A model generated the notes under the pieces. That model saw only the letters and a program-made list of their open reading frames with translations. It was not told the origin of the DNA and did no database searches. The position numbers were made by a program, and so were the translations under genes. Positions 44,408 to 54,499 of a stretch of DNA of 64,000 nucleotides are shown piece after piece (position 1 is the first letter of the stretch; the number at the start of each line of letters is the position of its first letter). Source of the stretch: Stappia sp. (GTDB taxonomy: Bacteria > Pseudomonadota > Alphaproteobacteria > Rhizobiales > Stappiaceae); the NCBI RefSeq assembly GCF_040110915.1, contig NZ_CP157793.1, positions 508,939 to 572,938 of the forward strand. Reading direction: 5' to 3'.

Positions 44408-45136
44408 ATGGCCGGTCTGCCGCCGTTCCTGAGCTGGCTGGCGCTGCCGCTCTACGCGGTGGAGGGGACGCGGGTGCGCGCGCGCACGCCGCGCTTTCCC
44501 CCGCCGCCCGGCCCGGTCATGGGAAGGGTCGGCGCCCCGTGGCAGGCAGGCGACGACGAGATCCGGCTGCTGGTGCTCGGCGATTCCTCCGCCGCCGCCG
44601 TCGGGCTCGACCGGCAGGAGGACGGGCTCGCGCCGCAACTGGCCGAGGCCCTCGCCGCGCGGTCGGGGCGCTCCGTGGTCTGGCGGGCGGCCGGCTTCAA
44701 CTCCGCCACGTCGGGGCAATTGCGCGACCATGTCGTGCCCGCTCTGGAGCCCGCGCCCTACACCCATGTTCTTCTGTCGGTCGGCTTCAACGACCTGAAG
44801 AATTTTCACTCCGGCCGCCGCTTTCTCAGGGAGTTCGGCGGGCTGATCTATGCGGTGAAGGCACGCTTTCCCGAAAGCCGGATCTTCTGGTCGCAGCTGC
44901 TCGATCCGGCCGAGGTGCCGGGTCTGACGCCGCGTCTGGCGGCGATCCTGCGCCTGCGCCGCCGGGCGCTCGATCCGCTGGGTGCCTGTCTGTGCCGCGA
45001 ACGCGGGGCGATCGCCATCCCGGCCATGCAGGGGCTGCCGCCGGAGGCCTTTTGCAGCGACGGCATTCACCCCTCCAGACAGGGGTTTCGTGGCTGGGCG
45101 GAGCATCTCGCCGCGCATATGATGGCAGACACCTGA
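44408..45136 (+). CDS. SGNH/GDSL-family hydrolase
   Basis: 242 residues. Block I GDSSAAAVG (catalytic Ser, near 58-66), block III GFND near 125, and block V DGIHPS (Asp and His, near 219-224) give the SGNH triad; block I is GDSS rather than GDSL. The first 15 residues are mildly hydrophobic but no clear signal peptide is seen. Members are esterases, lipases or acyl-thioesterases; this one's substrate is unknown. It follows lysS closely on the same strand. Confidence 0.82.
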   Translation: MAGLPPFLSWLALPLYAVEGTRVRARTPRFPPPPGPVMGRVGAPWQAGDDEIRLLVLGDSSAAAVGLDRQEDGLAPQLAEALAARSGRSVVWRAAGFNSATSGQLRDHVVPALEPAPYTHVLLSVGFNDLKNFHSGRRFLREFGGLIYAVKARFPESRIFWSQLLDPAEVPGLTPRLAAILRLRRRALDPLGACLCRERGAIAIPAMQGLPPEAFCSDGIHPSRQGFRGWAEHLAAHMMADT

Positions 45137-45225
45137 GGCTGCGCAGGCCTGGCAGGGCGACGCCCGCTTCACCGCGTCGGCAAAGCGGGCGCCCCCGTGT
45201 CGGTTGCGCCGGTCAACGGCTCGGG

Positions 45226-45645
45226 TCACGCCGCGCGGGGCGTCATGGCGAGCCCGCGCGCAACCTCGTCGATCTCGGCTTCCGTGACGGGCAGGGGCGG
45301 CAGGGATGCCGCGACGTCGGCGACGACCTGCTCGACCTCCGACAGGAGCACCTCGCCCGCCGGCGTCAGCCGGGCGAGGCTTTGACGCGCGTCGCGCGCG
45401 CTCTTTTCGGTCGCCACGAGGCCGACCTTCTCCAGCGGCTTGAGCGCGCGGGTCACCGCGGAGGGCGTCAGCCCCACCGCCTCGGCAAGGGCGACCCGCG
45501 TGGCGCGCCCGCCCTCGAAGGCGGAGAGGCTGGCCAGCATCCGGTATTCGCGCAAGCTGACGCCGCGCGCGAGCGACAGGGCGGAATCGAAGCGCTTTTC
45601 GATGCGCGCCGCGATGTCCAGAAGATCGAAGACGAGCGGTTTCAT
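45226..45645 (-). CDS. MarR family transcriptional regulator
   Basis: 139-residue winged-helix repressor. The recognition region is ATRVALAEAVGLTPSAVTRALKPLEKVG and the wing is SARDARQSLARLTPAG, with helical dimer arms at both ends. AAGGAG lies seven bases before the ATG at 45645. It is divergent from a MATE efflux gene, and a palindrome lies in its promoter. This suggests it controls both itself and the pump in response to a small molecule, as is common for MarR proteins. Confidence 0.9.
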   Translation of the reverse strand: MKPLVFDLLDIAARIEKRFDSALSLARGVSLREYRMLASLSAFEGGRATRVALAEAVGLTPSAVTRALKPLEKVGLVATEKSARDARQSLARLTPAGEVLLSEVEQVVADVAASLPPLPVTEAEIDEVARGLAMTPRAA

Positions 45646-45686
45646 GGCTCTGCTCCTTATGAATGGGTGAGGGGTATTTGAGTGTT

Positions 45687-45720
45687 GCGTGATATATACG
45701 TGATTACTCACGCATTGCAA
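45687..45720 (-). promoter_or_regulatory. marR promoter overlapping a palindrome
   Basis: The inverted repeat GCGTGA (45687-45692) and TCACGC (45708-45713) spans an AT-rich centre that includes TATATA. On the minus strand TTGCAA (45720-45715) and ATATAT lie 17 bases apart, giving a promoter for marR whose spacer and -10 are inside the palindrome. This suits autorepression by the MarR protein; it is inferred. Confidence 0.55.
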
Positions 45721-45900
45721 GGGGAGCGATGAGGTCGGGAGCCGAGGGACTGGCGCCTGCGTTGGCATCGCCGTCTTTGACCGCATCGGGTGGGCGCGGT
45801 AGCTTCGTCGCCCCGGTCATGGCATGTCCCGGATCGTTTCCCGTTCGCGCCCGTCCGCCCCCTCCACGTGCCTGTTGGCCTTCTCACGGAATACGCGCCC

Positions 45901-47256
45901 TTGTCCTCCGTCCGCCCGCGTGCCGGCACGCGATCCGAAGCTGTCCGCCCCTTCGAGGTGACCAATCGCACGGTGCTGGCGATCGCCGTGCCGATGACGC
46001 TCGCCTATCTGTCGACTCCGCTGCTCGGGCTCGTCGACACGGCGGTCATCGGACAACTGGGCGATGCGGCGCTGATCGGCGGCATCGCGCTCGGCGGCGT
46101 GCTGTTCGACCTCGTCTTCACCAGCTTCAACTTCCTGCGCTCCGGCACGACGGGTCTGACCGCGCAGGCCGTCGGCGCCGGGGAGGGGAAGGAGGAACGC
46201 GCCGTGCTGTTCCGCGCCGGGCTGCTCGCGCTCGGGCTCGGCCTTGCCGTGGTGCTGCTGCATCTGCCGATCCTCACGGCCGGACTGGCGGTCATGGGCG
46301 GCAGCGACGCGGTGAAGGAGGCGACGACCACCTATTTCTCGATCCGCGCGCTGTCGGCGCCGCTTGCCCTGATGAATTACGCCTATCTCGGCTGGTTCAT
46401 CGGGCGCGGGCAGGCGGTGACCGCGCTCGCCTTGCAGACGGGCCTGAACGGGCTGAACATCGCGCTGTCGGTGTGGTTCGTGCTGGGGCTGGGGTGGGGC
46501 GTGGCGGGGGTCGCCGGCGCGACGGTGCTGGCCGAACTCGCGACGGCGCTGACCGGCACGCTGCTCGCCGCCCGTGCGCTGAAGGGCCGGCCGCTGCCCT
46601 CGCGGGTTCGCATCTTCAACGCCGCACGCTTCAAGCGCATGCTGGCGCTCAACCGCGACATTCTCGTGCGCTCCTTCGCGCTCGTCTTCGCCTTCGCCTT
46701 CTTCACCTCGCGCTCGGCGATCCAGGGCGACACGATCCTGGCGGCCAACGCCATCCTGCAGAAGCTCTTCCTGCTTGCGAGTTACTTTCTCGACGGCCTC
46801 GCAACGGCGGCGGAGCAACTTGCGGGGCGCGCCGTCGGCGCTCGATATCGCCCGGCCTTCGACAAGGCGCTTCGGTTGTCGTTGATTTGGGGCTTCGTGC
46901 TCGCGGGGCTTGCCGCCGTCCTCTTTCTTCTGGGCGGGCCAGCGCTGATCGCCGCCATGACCACGGCGGAGGACGTGCGCGCCGCGGCGCTGATCTATCT
47001 GCCCTGGGCGGCGGCGACGCCGGTGCTCGCGGTGCTCGCCTTCCAGATGGACGGCGTCTTCATCGGCGCCACCTGGTCGCGCGACATGCGCAACATGATG
47101 CTGGTGTCGCTGGCGCTCTTCGTCGCTGCCTATGTCGTGCTGTTCCCGGTTCTCGGGAACCACGGCCTGTGGCTCGCCTTCTCGCTGTTTCTCGCCGCGC
47201 GCGGGGGCACGCTGCTCGCCATCTCGCGCCGGCGCGCCGCCGAGACCTTCGCCTGA
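45901..47256 (+). CDS. MATE family efflux transporter (DinF-like)
   Basis: About 451 residues with twelve hydrophobic helices. The N-terminal VTNRTVLAIAVPMTLAYLST and LGLVDTAVIGQLGD are typical of the DinF branch of MATE exporters, which expel cationic drugs or toxic metabolites using Na+ or H+. The start is uncertain: no ATG is well placed. The TTG at 45901 is my choice, with GTG at 45958 or a longer GTG at 45790 as alternatives. It is divergent from the marR gene 255 bases away and convergent with choV. Confidence 0.85.
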   Translation: MSSVRPRAGTRSEAVRPFEVTNRTVLAIAVPMTLAYLSTPLLGLVDTAVIGQLGDAALIGGIALGGVLFDLVFTSFNFLRSGTTGLTAQAVGAGEGKEERAVLFRAGLLALGLGLAVVLLHLPILTAGLAVMGGSDAVKEATTTYFSIRALSAPLALMNYAYLGWFIGRGQAVTALALQTGLNGLNIALSVWFVLGLGWGVAGVAGATVLAELATALTGTLLAARALKGRPLPSRVRIFNAARFKRMLALNRDILVRSFALVFAFAFFTSRSAIQGDTILAANAILQKLFLLASYFLDGLATAAEQLAGRAVGARYRPAFDKALRLSLIWGFVLAGLAAVLFLLGGPALIAAMTTAEDVRAAALIYLPWAAATPVLAVLAFQMDGVFIGATWSRDMRNMMLVSLALFVAAYVVLFPVLGNHGLWLAFSLFLAARGGTLLAISRRRAAETFA

Positions 47257-47278
47257 AGGCGCGGTCAGGCGGGGGGCG

Positions 47279-48307
47279 TCAGCGCAGGCAGTCGAGAATG
47301 TCCGCCTCGTCGACGAGGCCGACCGGTGTGCCCTTGTCCTCCACGACGAGCGGACCGCTTGCCGCGCGTCTCAGCGCGATCACCTCGCGCACCGGCGTCC
47401 GGGCGGCGCAGCGCGGCGCGTCGGCGCTTGGTGCCACGCCGTTCAGCGGGCGCATGATGTCGCGGGCGCGCAAGACGCCGAGCGGGTTCATGTGGGCGAC
47501 GAACTCCGCGACATAATCGGTCGCCGGCTTCTGCACGATCTCCTGCGGCGTGCCGAGCTGGATGACGCGCCCGCCCTCCATGATCGCGATCCGCGAGCCG
47601 ATCTTGGCCGCCTCGTCGAGATCGTGGCTGACGAAGACGATGGTCTTGTTGAGCTTTTCCTGCAGCGCCAGCAATTCGTCCTGGAGATGGTCGCGAATGA
47701 GCGGATCGAGCGCGGAGAACGGCTCGTCCATCAGCAGGATCGGCGCATCGGTGGCGAACGCGCGGGCGAGCCCCACGCGCTGCTGCATGCCGCCGGACAG
47801 TTCGTGCACGTATTTGTCGCCCCAGTCCGCGAGCCCGACGAGCTCCAGCTGCGCGTCCACCTTGGCCCGGCGCGCCTTGGGGGCCATTCCGGAAAGCTCC
47901 AGGCCGAAACCGACGTTCTCGCGCACGCTGCGCCAGGGCAGCAGCGCGAATTGCTGGAACACCATGGCGATGCGCGACCGGCGAAGGCTGCGCAACTCCT
48001 CCGCCGTGCAGGAGGAGGGATTGACCGACTGGTCGCCGTGGCGCACCAGAACCTCGCCGCGCGTCACCCGGTTCAGCCCGTTGACGGCGCGCAGCAGCGT
48101 CGACTTGCCGGAGCCCGACAGGCCCATCAGCACGATCAGCTCGCCCTCGCGAATGTCGAAGCTCGCCCCGGCGACGCCGAGGATCTGGCCGGTCTTTTCC
48201 TGGATCTCCGCCCGGCTCGCGCCGGCGTCGATCATCGGAACGGCGCGCTCGGGATGCTCGCCGAAAACGATGTCGACATCGCTGAAGGTCACCACCGCCT
48301 GGGTCAT
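47279..48307 (-). CDS. choV: Choline ABC transporter ATP-binding protein
   Basis: 342 residues. N-terminal ProV-type extension, then Walker A GLSGSGKST (near residues 60-68), signature LSGGMQQR and Walker B ILLMDEPFSALDPLIR. A single C-terminal CBS-like segment follows (about 275-340). In E. coli ProV two CBS motifs are present; a shortened tail is normal for ChoV. The ATG overlaps the choW stop (48304-48307). With ChoW and ChoX it imports choline at high affinity; the bet genes opposite confirm the pathway. Confidence 0.92.
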   Translation of the reverse strand: MTQAVVTFSDVDIVFGEHPERAVPMIDAGASRAEIQEKTGQILGVAGASFDIREGELIVLMGLSGSGKSTLLRAVNGLNRVTRGEVLVRHGDQSVNPSSCTAEELRSLRRSRIAMVFQQFALLPWRSVRENVGFGLELSGMAPKARRAKVDAQLELVGLADWGDKYVHELSGGMQQRVGLARAFATDAPILLMDEPFSALDPLIRDHLQDELLALQEKLNKTIVFVSHDLDEAAKIGSRIAIMEGGRVIQLGTPQEIVQKPATDYVAEFVAHMNPLGVLRARDIMRPLNGVAPSADAPRCAARTPVREVIALRRAASGPLVVEDKGTPVGLVDEADILDCLR

Positions 48308-49152
48308 GAGGGTTGCCCTCCGTCCTTGGAGGTCCGGAAGAAGCGGTCGAGCACGATGGCGATCAGCACGATGGCGATCCCCACCTCGAAGCCCTTGGCG
48401 ATGTTCACCGTGTTGAGCGCGCGCAGCGTCGGCACGCCGAGCCCGTCGGCGCCGACCAGCGCGGCGATCACCACCATCGACAGCGACAGCATGATGGTCT
48501 GTGTGAGCCCGGCCATGATCTGCGGCAGGGCGTAGGGCAGTTCCACCTTCCACAGGAGCTGCGACTTCGTCGCGCCGAAGGCTTCGCCAGCCTCCAGAAG
48601 CTGTTTCGGCGTGGAGGACACGCCGAGCTGCGTCAGGCGGATTGGCGCGGGAATCGCGAAGACGACCGTGGCGATCAGCCCCGGCACCATGCCGAGCCCG
48701 AAGAGGATCAGCGCGGGGATTAGATAGACGAAGGTCGGGATCGTCTGCATGAGATCGAGAACCGGGCGCATCGCCGCATAGAGCCTGGGCCGATGCGCGG
48801 CGGCGACACCCAGCGGCACGCCGATGGCCATGCACACGGTCGCGGCGGCGATGACGAGCGAGAGCGTTTCCGTCGTCTCTTCCCAGTAGCCCTGGTTGAT
48901 GATCAGCAGCAGGCTCGCGGCCACGAAGACGGCGAAGGAAATCCTGCGCTGCACCGCATAGGCGAGGGCGGCGGCTATGGCCACGACGAGCAACGGATGG
49001 GGGCCTTGCAGGACCCACAGGATGGCGTCGATCAAGCCTTCCAGCACGGCGGAAATGCCGTCGAAAACCCAATAGGCGTTGTCGGTGAGCCAGTCGACGA
49101 CGGTCTTGGCCCATTGTCCGATCGGCAGCTTGTGTTCGGTCAGCCAGTCCAC
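48304..49152 (-). CDS. choW: Choline ABC transporter permease
   Basis: 282 residues with six to seven hydrophobic helices and the EAA loop EAGEAFGATKSQLLWKVELP near residues 185-204. IPTFVYLIPALILFGLG is typical of ProW/ChoW permeases. It is translationally coupled to choV by an ATGA overlap. About 120 bases separate it from choX upstream, so choX-choW-choV is probably one transcript. Confidence 0.93.
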   Translation of the reverse strand: MDWLTEHKLPIGQWAKTVVDWLTDNAYWVFDGISAVLEGLIDAILWVLQGPHPLLVVAIAAALAYAVQRRISFAVFVAASLLLIINQGYWEETTETLSLVIAAATVCMAIGVPLGVAAAHRPRLYAAMRPVLDLMQTIPTFVYLIPALILFGLGMVPGLIATVVFAIPAPIRLTQLGVSSTPKQLLEAGEAFGATKSQLLWKVELPYALPQIMAGLTQTIMLSLSMVVIAALVGADGLGVPTLRALNTVNIAKGFEVGIAIVLIAIVLDRFFRTSKDGGQPS

Positions 49153-49275
49153 GGCAGGCTCCGCCCCTTTTTCGAGTGTCGCTCTTGTTCCCTGGTGCCG
49201 CGATTTCTTGCGCCGCGGCTTCGGTTCGCGACGGACGCACGCCGACGGGAGCGCGCGTCCGTCGCTGGCAGGCCG

Positions 49276-50223
49276 TTACAGGCCGAGGGCGGCACGGGCG
49301 GCGGGAAGCGCGTCCTCGCCGTCGAAGGTGGTCACGCCGTCGAGCCAGCCGTCGAGCACGGACGGGTTGTCGCGCAGCCAGGCGCGGGCGGCGCGCACCG
49401 GCTCCTCGCCGTCGTTGAGGATCGCGCCCATGATCTCGTTCTCCATCTCCAGCGAAAAGACGAGATTGTCCAGGAAGGCGCCGACGTTCGGGCATTCCTC
49501 GCGGTAGCCCGCGCGCACGTTGGTGTAGACCGTGGCGCCGCCGTAGTTGGGGCCGAAGATGTCGTCGCCGCCGGCCAGATACGCCATCTCGATGTTGGCG
49601 TTCATCGGATGCGGCTCCCAGCCGAGGAAGACGACGTCTTCCTTGCGCTTGGCGGCGCGCGAGACCTGCGCCAGCATGCCGGACTCGGAGCTTTCGACGA
49701 TCTCGAAGTCCTTGAGGCCGAAGGTGTCGGCCTCGATCATGTCGATGATCAGCCGGTTGCCGTCGTTGCCCGGCTCGATGCCGTAGATCTTGCCGTCGAG
49801 CTCTTCCTGGAAGGCGGCGATGTCGGCGAAGGTCTTGAGGCCCTTGTCGTAGGTGTATTTCGGCACGGCGAGCGTGTATTTCGCGCCCTCCAGATTGGCC
49901 CGCACGGTTTCCACCGAGCCGTCCTCCCGGTAGGCGGCGATGTCGGCCTCCATGGTGGGCATCCAGTTGCCGAGGAAGACGTCGATGTCCTTGTTCTTCA
50001 GCGAGGCATAGGTCACCGGCACGGAGAGGATCTTCACCTCGCTCTCGTAGCCGAGCGAATCCAGGACCACGGAGGCCGCCGCCGTCGTCGCGGTGATGTC
50101 CGTCCAGCCGACGTCGGAGAAGCGCACGGCCTTGCAGGAATCGGCCTCGGCCGCGAGCGCGGGACCGGCGGTCAGGCCGAGCGCGAGGGCTGCAACGCCG
50201 AGGCGCAGGGAAATCGGGGTCAT
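49276..50223 (-). CDS. choX: Choline-binding periplasmic protein
   Basis: 315 residues with a cleavable signal peptide (hydrophobic LGVAALALGLTAGPALA, cleavage near AAEA at about residue 24). The mature chain matches the OpuAC/ChoX family: FSDVGWTDITATTAAASVVL, VFLGNWMPTMEADI and WEPHPMNANIEM. The aromatic-rich pocket binds the quaternary amine of choline. This is the most upstream gene of choXWV. The intergenic region to betI holds a palindrome that may be the operator. Confidence 0.94.
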   Translation of the reverse strand: MTPISLRLGVAALALGLTAGPALAAEADSCKAVRFSDVGWTDITATTAAASVVLDSLGYESEVKILSVPVTYASLKNKDIDVFLGNWMPTMEADIAAYREDGSVETVRANLEGAKYTLAVPKYTYDKGLKTFADIAAFQEELDGKIYGIEPGNDGNRLIIDMIEADTFGLKDFEIVESSESGMLAQVSRAAKRKEDVVFLGWEPHPMNANIEMAYLAGGDDIFGPNYGGATVYTNVRAGYREECPNVGAFLDNLVFSLEMENEIMGAILNDGEEPVRAARAWLRDNPSVLDGWLDGVTTFDGEDALPAARAALGL

Positions 50224-50720
50224 CTGAAGGTGTCCTCCTGGTTGGCGCCGACGCGGACCCGCGCCGGCATGTCTTCGTTGCGTTCTTGCCGCCGGGCCGC
50301 TGCCCGGGGAAACTGTCCCGACGGGGGGCCGCCCGTCGATGCGGGACACGTGCCGCAGGTCGGCGACGGTACACGCTCTCCGGCGCCCCGTCCTGGCGTT
50401 CCGTCCCGGCGTCCCGTCTCCACGCGCCGGTCCGGCGTTCCGTCTCGAGGCGCCTGCCGACGTGCTTCCGGCGCGCCGCCGTCCGGCGCGAAGCTGCGCG
50501 CCGACGCGGTCAGTGAAGGCGTCCGGGTGGTGCGCTCGCCACCGATGTCTTCGGCGGCGGTGGTGCGGACGGGGCGGCCCGCGACGCTTATCAAAGCATT
50601 TTTGATCGCCGCGTGCAAACCTTGGCCATAATCCTGTTTTTTGGTTGATTGAACAGCCAATCAAAATTAATCCTTGGCTCCCGCGGGCGGATGCCGCCCG
50701 CCTGTCGAACGGACCCGGTG
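50224..50720. other. choX-betI intergenic region
   Basis: About 500 bases without a convincing gene. The left 350 bases are very GC-rich and hold imperfect copies of GGCGTTCCGTC around 50391-50450. The right end, near 50620-50690, is AT-rich and contains a perfect palindrome (50645-50664). Promoters for both choXWV and betIAB should lie here. Confidence 0.6.
50645..50664. promoter_or_regulatory. Putative BetI operator
   Basis: Perfect 7-bp inverted repeat TTGATTG-AACAGC-CAATCAA, 57 bases before the betI start. BetI is a TetR-type repressor that releases DNA when choline is present. The palindrome lies in the AT-rich part between the two divergent operons and could serve both. Confidence 0.65.
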
Positions 50721-51299
50721 ATGCCGCGTATCGGAATGGAAGCCACCCGGCGCAAGGCGCTCATCGACGCGACCGTGGAGACGATCCATGCGCGCGGTTT
50801 CGGCGATGCGACCATCGCGGAAATTGCCCGGCGGGCCGGCGTCTCCGGCGGGCTGGCGCATCACTATTTCGGCTCCAAGGCCGGATTGCTGAACGCCACG
50901 ATGCGCGCGCTGCTGAGCGATCTGTCGCGCGAGACGCAGGCGCGCATGGCGGAAGCGGACAGCGCCCGCGCCCGGATCTCGGCGATGATCGCGGCGAGCT
51001 TCGCGCCGGATCAGTTCCAGCCGGCGCTGATCTCGGCCTGGCTCGCCTTCTATCTGCAGGCGCGCACGGACCCGCAGACCCGGCGGCTGCTCAGGATCTA
51101 TCATCGCCGGCTGGTGTCGAACCTGGCGCATGCGTTTCGCGAGCTTCTGCCGGCGGAGCGGGCGCGCGCGGCGGCGGAAGGCACCGCCGCCCTGATCGAC
51201 GGGCTGTGGCTGCAGCGCGTCTTCGCCGACGGCCCGCCGCGCCCGCGCACCGCCGTGCGCCGGGTCGAGGACTACGTGGAACGCCAACTCACGGACTGA
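50721..51299 (+). CDS. betI: Choline-responsive repressor BetI
   Basis: 192-residue TetR-family regulator. It begins [20 protein letters not shown], close to other BetI N-termini, with the helix-turn-helix [22 protein letters not shown] (first 20 residues of it diagnostic). The all-alpha ligand domain follows. The ATG at 50721 was preferred over earlier in-frame codons because it starts the conserved region. It heads the betI-betA-betB operon; four bases separate it from betA. Confidence 0.93.
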   Translation: MPRIGMEATRRKALIDATVETIHARGFGDATIAEIARRAGVSGGLAHHYFGSKAGLLNATMRALLSDLSRETQARMAEADSARARISAMIAASFAPDQFQPALISAWLAFYLQARTDPQTRRLLRIYHRRLVSNLAHAFRELLPAERARAAAEGTAALIDGLWLQRVFADGPPRPRTAVRRVEDYVERQLTD

Positions 51300-51303
51300 A
51301 TGC

Positions 51304-52959
51304 ATGGTCGAGGCTACCCACATCGTGATCGGCGCGGGCTCCGCCGGCGCCGCGCTCGCCTACCGCCTGTCGGAGGATCCGGGCAACCGCGTGCTCGTGC
51401 TGGAGGCGGGCGGCAGCGACGCCGGTCCCTTCATCCAGATGCCGGCGGCGCTCTCCTACCCGATGAACATGGCCCGCTACGACTGGGGCTATGTGAGCGA
51501 TCCCGAGCCCCATCTTGGCGGGCGTCGGCTCGTCACGCCGCGCGGCAAGGTGATCGGTGGCTCCTCGTCGATCAACGGCATGGTCTATGTGCGCGGCCAC
51601 GCCCGCGACTTCGACACCTGGGCCGAGATGGGCGCGCGGGGCTGGGCCTATGCCGATGTCGCGCCCTATTTTTCGCGCATGGAAACCAGCCATGGCGGAG
51701 AGGCGGGCGTGCGCGGCACCGACGGTCCGCTGCATGTGACGCGCGGCACCAAGTGGAGCCCGCTCTACGACGCCTTCATCGAGGCCGGCCGCCAGGCGGG
51801 CTACGAGACGACGCCGGACTACAACGGGCTGAAGCAGGAAGGCTTCGCCGACATGGAGATGACCGTGTGGAAGGGGCGGCGCTGGTCGAGCGCCAACGCC
51901 TATCTGAAGCCGGCGCTCAAGCGCGACAACGTCCGCCTGCTGACCGGCGTCACGGCGCGGCGCATTCTCTTCGACGGCACGCGGGCCACCGGCGTGGAGT
52001 ACGCGCGTGGCGGGCGGATCGAGACCGCGCAGGCCTCGGCGGAGGTGATCGTGGCGGCCTCGGCGATCAACTCGCCGCGCCTCCTGATGCTGTCGGGGAT
52101 CGGCGACGCGGCCGCGCTCTCCGACCTCGGGATCGATGTCGTGGCGCATCGCCGGGGCGTCGGACAGAACCTTCAGGACCATCTGGAGCTCTACATCCAG
52201 CAGGCCTGCACCCAGCCGATCACGCTCTACAGGCACTGGAACCCGATCTCCAAGGCGCTGATCGGGGCGCAATGGCTGTTCACCGGAACGGGGCTCGGCG
52301 CCTCGAACCACTTCGAGGCCTGCGCCTTCATCCGCTCGCGCGCCGGCGTGGAATATCCGGACCTGCAATATCACTTCCTGCCTTTCGCGGTGCGCTACGA
52401 CGGGCAGGCGGCGGCGGAAGGCCACGGCTTTCAGGCGCATGTCGGGCCGATGCGCTCGAAGTCGCGCGGGCGCGTGGCGCTGACCTCGCCCGACCCCGAG
52501 GCCGATCCCTCGATCCTGTTCAACTACATGTCGCACCCGGACGACTGGGAGGATTTCCGCACCGCGATCCGCCTGACCCGCGAGATCTTCGGCCAGGAGG
52601 CCTTCGCCCCCTATCGCGGCAAGGAGATCCAGCCGGGCAGCGAGGTGCAGAACGACGCGGACCTCGACGCCTTCATCCGCGACCACGTGGAAAGCGCCTA
52701 TCATCCCTGCGGCACCTGCCGCATGGGCGCGACCGACGATCCGCTGGCCGTGGTCGACCCTGAGGCGCGGGTGATCGGCGTGGAGGGGCTGCGCGTCGCC
52801 GACAGCTCGATCTTCCCGCGCATCACCAACGGCAACCTCAACGGCCCCTCGATCATGGTCGGCGAGAAGGTCGCCGATCACGTGCTCGGCCGCACGCCGC
52901 TGCCGCGCAGCAACCGCGACCCCTGGATTCATCCGGCGTGGGAAACCGCGCAGCGCTGA
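51304..52959 (+). CDS. betA: Choline dehydrogenase
   Basis: 551-residue FAD flavoenzyme of the GMC oxidoreductase family. The dinucleotide-binding [13 protein letters not shown] is at residues 10-22, the GMC signature [15 protein letters not shown] near 82-96, and the active-site region [10 protein letters not shown] near 465-474. It oxidises choline to betaine aldehyde at the membrane. It lies between betI and betB and 44 bases before betB. The C-terminal NPWIHP-like end is common in BetA. Confidence 0.95.
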   Translation: MVEATHIVIGAGSAGAALAYRLSEDPGNRVLVLEAGGSDAGPFIQMPAALSYPMNMARYDWGYVSDPEPHLGGRRLVTPRGKVIGGSSSINGMVYVRGHARDFDTWAEMGARGWAYADVAPYFSRMETSHGGEAGVRGTDGPLHVTRGTKWSPLYDAFIEAGRQAGYETTPDYNGLKQEGFADMEMTVWKGRRWSSANAYLKPALKRDNVRLLTGVTARRILFDGTRATGVEYARGGRIETAQASAEVIVAASAINSPRLLMLSGIGDAAALSDLGIDVVAHRRGVGQNLQDHLELYIQQACTQPITLYRHWNPISKALIGAQWLFTGTGLGASNHFEACAFIRSRAGVEYPDLQYHFLPFAVRYDGQAAAEGHGFQAHVGPMRSKSRGRVALTSPDPEADPSILFNYMSHPDDWEDFRTAIRLTREIFGQEAFAPYRGKEIQPGSEVQNDADLDAFIRDHVESAYHPCGTCRMGATDDPLAVVDPEARVIGVEGLRVADSSIFPRITNGNLNGPSIMVGEKVADHVLGRTPLPRSNRDPWIHPAWETAQR

Positions 52960-53003
52960 CGCTTCCGCCGCTTCGACCCGATATCGCACAGGAGGATTAC
53001 CCC

Positions 53004-54467
53004 ATGCGTGCCCAGCCCTCCGCCTCGCACTACATCGACGGTGTGCCGCACGAGACGCCCGACGGCGCGATCCTCGAAAGCCGCTATCCTGCGACCAACG
53101 AGGTGATCGCGCGTCTGCATGCCGCCGGCCCCGAGACGGTCAACGCGGCGGTCGCCGCCGCGCGCGCCGGGCAGAAGATCTGGGCCGCGACGCCGCTGGC
53201 GGAGCGCGGGCGCGTGCTGCGCCGCGCGGCGGAACTGATGCGGGCGCGCAATCGCGAATTGTCGGAACTCGAGACGCTCGACACCGGCAAGCCCCTGCAG
53301 GAAACGCTGGTCGCCGACGCGGCGTCGGGCGCGGACTGCCTGGAGTACTTCGGCAGCCTCGCGCCGACGCTGACCGGCGAGCACATCGATCTGGGCGGCG
53401 CCTTCGCCTACACGCGGCGCGAACCGCTCGGCGTGGTCGGCGCGATCGGCGCGTGGAATTATCCGATCCAGATTGCCTGCTGGAAGGTTGCCCCCGCGCT
53501 GGCCTGCGGCAATGCGATGGTGTTCAAGCCCTCCGAACTGACCCCGCTCAGCGCGCTGAAGCTCGCCGAGATCCTGACCGAGGCGGGCCTGCCGGCCGGC
53601 GTCTTCAACGTGGTGCAGGGCCATGGCGACACGGGTGCGCATCTGGTCGCCCACCCCGACGTGGCCAAGGTGTCGCTCACCGGGTCCGTGCCGACCGGCA
53701 TCAAGGTCGCGCAGACGGCGGCCGACACGCTCAAGCATGTCACGCTGGAACTGGGCGGCAAGTCGCCGCTGATCGTCTTCGACGACGCCGATCTCGACAA
53801 CGCCGTCTCCGCCGCGATCAACGCCAATTTCTATTCCAGCGGCCAGATCTGCTCCAACGGCACCCGCGTCTTCGTGCAGCGGGACCTGAAGGAGGCCTTT
53901 CTCGCCCGCCTCGCCGAGCGCACGGCCAGGGCGCGCCTCGGCGACCCGCTGGACGACACCGTCGACACCGGCCCGCTCGTCAGCCGGGGTCAGCTCGACA
54001 AGGTGATGGGCTACATCGAAAAGGGACGCGCGGAAGGCGCGCGGCTCGTGTGCGGTGGCACGCGCGCGCAAGTCCCCGGTCTGCCGGACGGGCTCTTCGT
54101 CGCGCCGACCGTCTTCGCCGATGTCGCCGATCACATGGCCATCGCGCGCGAGGAGATCTTCGGCCCCGTGATGTGCGTGCTCGATTTCGACACCGAAGAG
54201 GAAGCGGTGGCGCGGGCCAATGCGACGGACTTCGGTCTGGCCGCTGGCGTCTTCACCCGCGACCTCGCCCGCGCCCACCGCGTGATCGCGGCGCTGCACG
54301 CCGGAACCTGCTGGATCAACACCTACAATCTGACGCCCGTCGAGATGCCCTTCGGCGGCGTCAAGAAGTCCGGCATCGGGCGCGAGAACGGGCACGCCGC
54401 CATCGAGCACTACAGCCAGGTGAAATCGGTCTACGTGGAACTCGGCGACGTCGAAAGCGCCTATTGA
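53004..54467 (+). CDS. betB: Betaine aldehyde dehydrogenase
   Basis: 487-residue NAD(P)-dependent aldehyde dehydrogenase. The catalytic Cys is in [13 protein letters not shown] near 286, the general-base Glu in LELGGKSPL near 252, and the cofactor region contains GAWNYPIQ near 152. It oxidises betaine aldehyde to glycine betaine, an osmoprotectant. AGGAGG stands ahead of the ATG at 53004; an earlier in-frame start at 52938 overlaps betA and was rejected. It completes the choline-to-betaine route encoded here. Confidence 0.95.
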   Translation: MRAQPSASHYIDGVPHETPDGAILESRYPATNEVIARLHAAGPETVNAAVAAARAGQKIWAATPLAERGRVLRRAAELMRARNRELSELETLDTGKPLQETLVADAASGADCLEYFGSLAPTLTGEHIDLGGAFAYTRREPLGVVGAIGAWNYPIQIACWKVAPALACGNAMVFKPSELTPLSALKLAEILTEAGLPAGVFNVVQGHGDTGAHLVAHPDVAKVSLTGSVPTGIKVAQTAADTLKHVTLELGGKSPLIVFDDADLDNAVSAAINANFYSSGQICSNGTRVFVQRDLKEAFLARLAERTARARLGDPLDDTVDTGPLVSRGQLDKVMGYIEKGRAEGARLVCGGTRAQVPGLPDGLFVAPTVFADVADHMAIAREEIFGPVMCVLDFDTEEEAVARANATDFGLAAGVFTRDLARAHRVIAALHAGTCWINTYNLTPVEMPFGGVKKSGIGRENGHAAIEHYSQVKSVYVELGDVESAY

Positions 54468-54499
54468 GGCGTGGCCTTTGCGCCGGGGCGGGGGCGGCC

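Noticed and set aside
47279..50374. Single 1031-codon frame running through choV, choW and choX
   Set aside because: Only its last 342 codons match a protein (ChoV). The remainder is a shadow of choW and choX, which are intact in their own frames.
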